From contig CAJQSX010000023.1 in the NCBI GenBank assembly GCA_905616465.1, positions 88,027-152,026 of the forward strand: 64,000 bases of DNA, given 5' to 3'. Made by a program: the position numbers and the translations under genes. The DNA is from an uncultured Candidatus Pelagibacter sp. Lineage in GTDB: Bacteria; Pseudomonadota; Alphaproteobacteria; Pelagibacterales; Pelagibacteraceae. Of this stretch, positions 63,698-64,000 are shown piece after piece (within the stretch, counting starts at the first letter, position 1; each line of letters opens with the position of its first letter). The notes under the pieces were generated by a model, which was not told the origin of the DNA, searched no databases, and saw nothing but the letters and a program-made list of their open reading frames with translations.

Positions 63698-64000
63698 ATG
63701 TTGCAGCCAGTTAGAACTAAATGGAGGAAAGCACACAAAGGAAGAATTCATGGTGTGGCTACACGTGCGTCTAAAATTAATTATGGTTCATTTGCATTGA
63801 AAGCAATGTCACCTGAAAGAGTAACTGGAAAGCAGATAGAAGCAGCTAGGGTGGCACTTACAAGACATATGAAAAGACAAGGAAGAGTATGGACAAGAGT
63901 GTTCCCAAATATTCCTGTTTCAAAAAAGCCAATTGAAGTTCGAATGGGTAAAGGTAAAGGTAATCCAGAATTTTTTGCTTGTAGAGTTAAACCTGGAAGA
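63698..64000 (+). CDS. rplP: 50S ribosomal protein L16 (uL16), 3' truncated by window
   Basis: Starts at ATG 63698, one base after the rpsC stop; not in the ORF track because it runs off the window. 101 codons are visible: [19 protein letters not shown], then [23 protein letters not shown] and [14 protein letters not shown], all L16 signatures. It contacts A-site tRNA. About 35 residues remain outside the window. Confidence 0.97.
   Translation, partial: MLQPVRTKWRKAHKGRIHGVATRASKINYGSFALKAMSPERVTGKQIEAARVALTRHMKRQGRVWTRVFPNIPVSKKPIEVRMGKGKGNPEFFACRVKPGR

Noticed and set aside
1-64000. CRISPR arrays, insertion sequences, prophage or integrase genes
   Set aside because: No repeated spacer-like arrays, transposase motifs or phage genes were seen on either strand.

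Overview
This 64 kb window is a dense, very A+T-rich bacterial chromosome segment. Gaps between genes are mostly under 100 bp and none exceeds about 230 bp. Gene content and order point to an alphaproteobacterium with a streamlined genome, most likely of the Pelagibacterales (SAR11) type. The supporting signs are the tRNA-Tyr/tRNA-Gly/tuf/tRNA-Trp/secE/nusG order, the purB-purC-purS-purQ-purL-bolA-grxD order, a gph/glmU/glmS neighbourhood, a class II DAHP synthase, and pervasive 1-4 nt gene overlaps. The assignment is an inference from layout and protein families; no database search was possible.

Layout. 1-5.1 kb: end of an MFS transporter, rpoZ, dusA, a TauE/SafE permease, a very charged helical protein, a HIT protein and a small lipoprotein. 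5.2-9.8 kb: phosphohexomutase (-), divergent from nrdAB (+), which has a near-ideal promoter ending 7 nt before the nrdA start codon. 9.9-13.4 kb: prpDBC (-), the methylcitrate cycle for propionyl-CoA. 13.6-15.2 kb: gph plus an unrecognised methyltransferase-like gene (-). 15.3-26.0 kb (+): an acetyltransferase-only GlmU, glmS, class II DAHP synthase, nadE, cysS, citramalate synthase, a DUF1989 protein, trmJ, rpsD and a methyltransferase-like gene. 26.0-32.5 kb (-): map-purB-purC-purS-purQ-purL-bolA-grxD, one tight operon. 32.6-36.6 kb (+): a two-domain aldolase fusion, kdsB and a B12-binding-type radical SAM protein. 36.6-39.3 kb (-): a DUF6580-like membrane protein and a BtuB-like TonB-dependent receptor under a cobalamin riboswitch. 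39.4-42.9 kb: a 2OG-Fe(II) oxygenase-like gene and sfsA (-), then cinA N-domain, a gamma-glutamylcyclotransferase-like gene, tRNA-Leu and nadK (+). 42.9-43.7 kb: rlmB and tRNA-Thr (-). 43.8-64 kb (+): the translation/transcription block, comprising tRNA-Tyr, tRNA-Gly, tuf, tRNA-Trp, secE, nusG, rplKAJL, rpoBC, rpsL, rpsG, fusA, then the S10 operon up to a truncated rplP.

The strongest leads beyond routine annotation are: (1) the B12 acquisition module (riboswitch, BtuB-like receptor, DUF6580 membrane protein) beside a B12-type radical SAM enzyme; (2) the riboswitch's visible SD-blocking hairpin plus an 8-nt alternative pairing; (3) the aldolase fusion next to kdsB, possibly an unusual ulosonic-acid route; (4) a structured leader in front of rpsL and a perfect hairpin between rplL and rpoB; (5) several promoters placed so close to the start codon that the mRNAs should be leaderless or nearly so; and (6) the split GlmU. 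No mobile elements, CRISPR arrays, phage genes or rRNA genes were seen.
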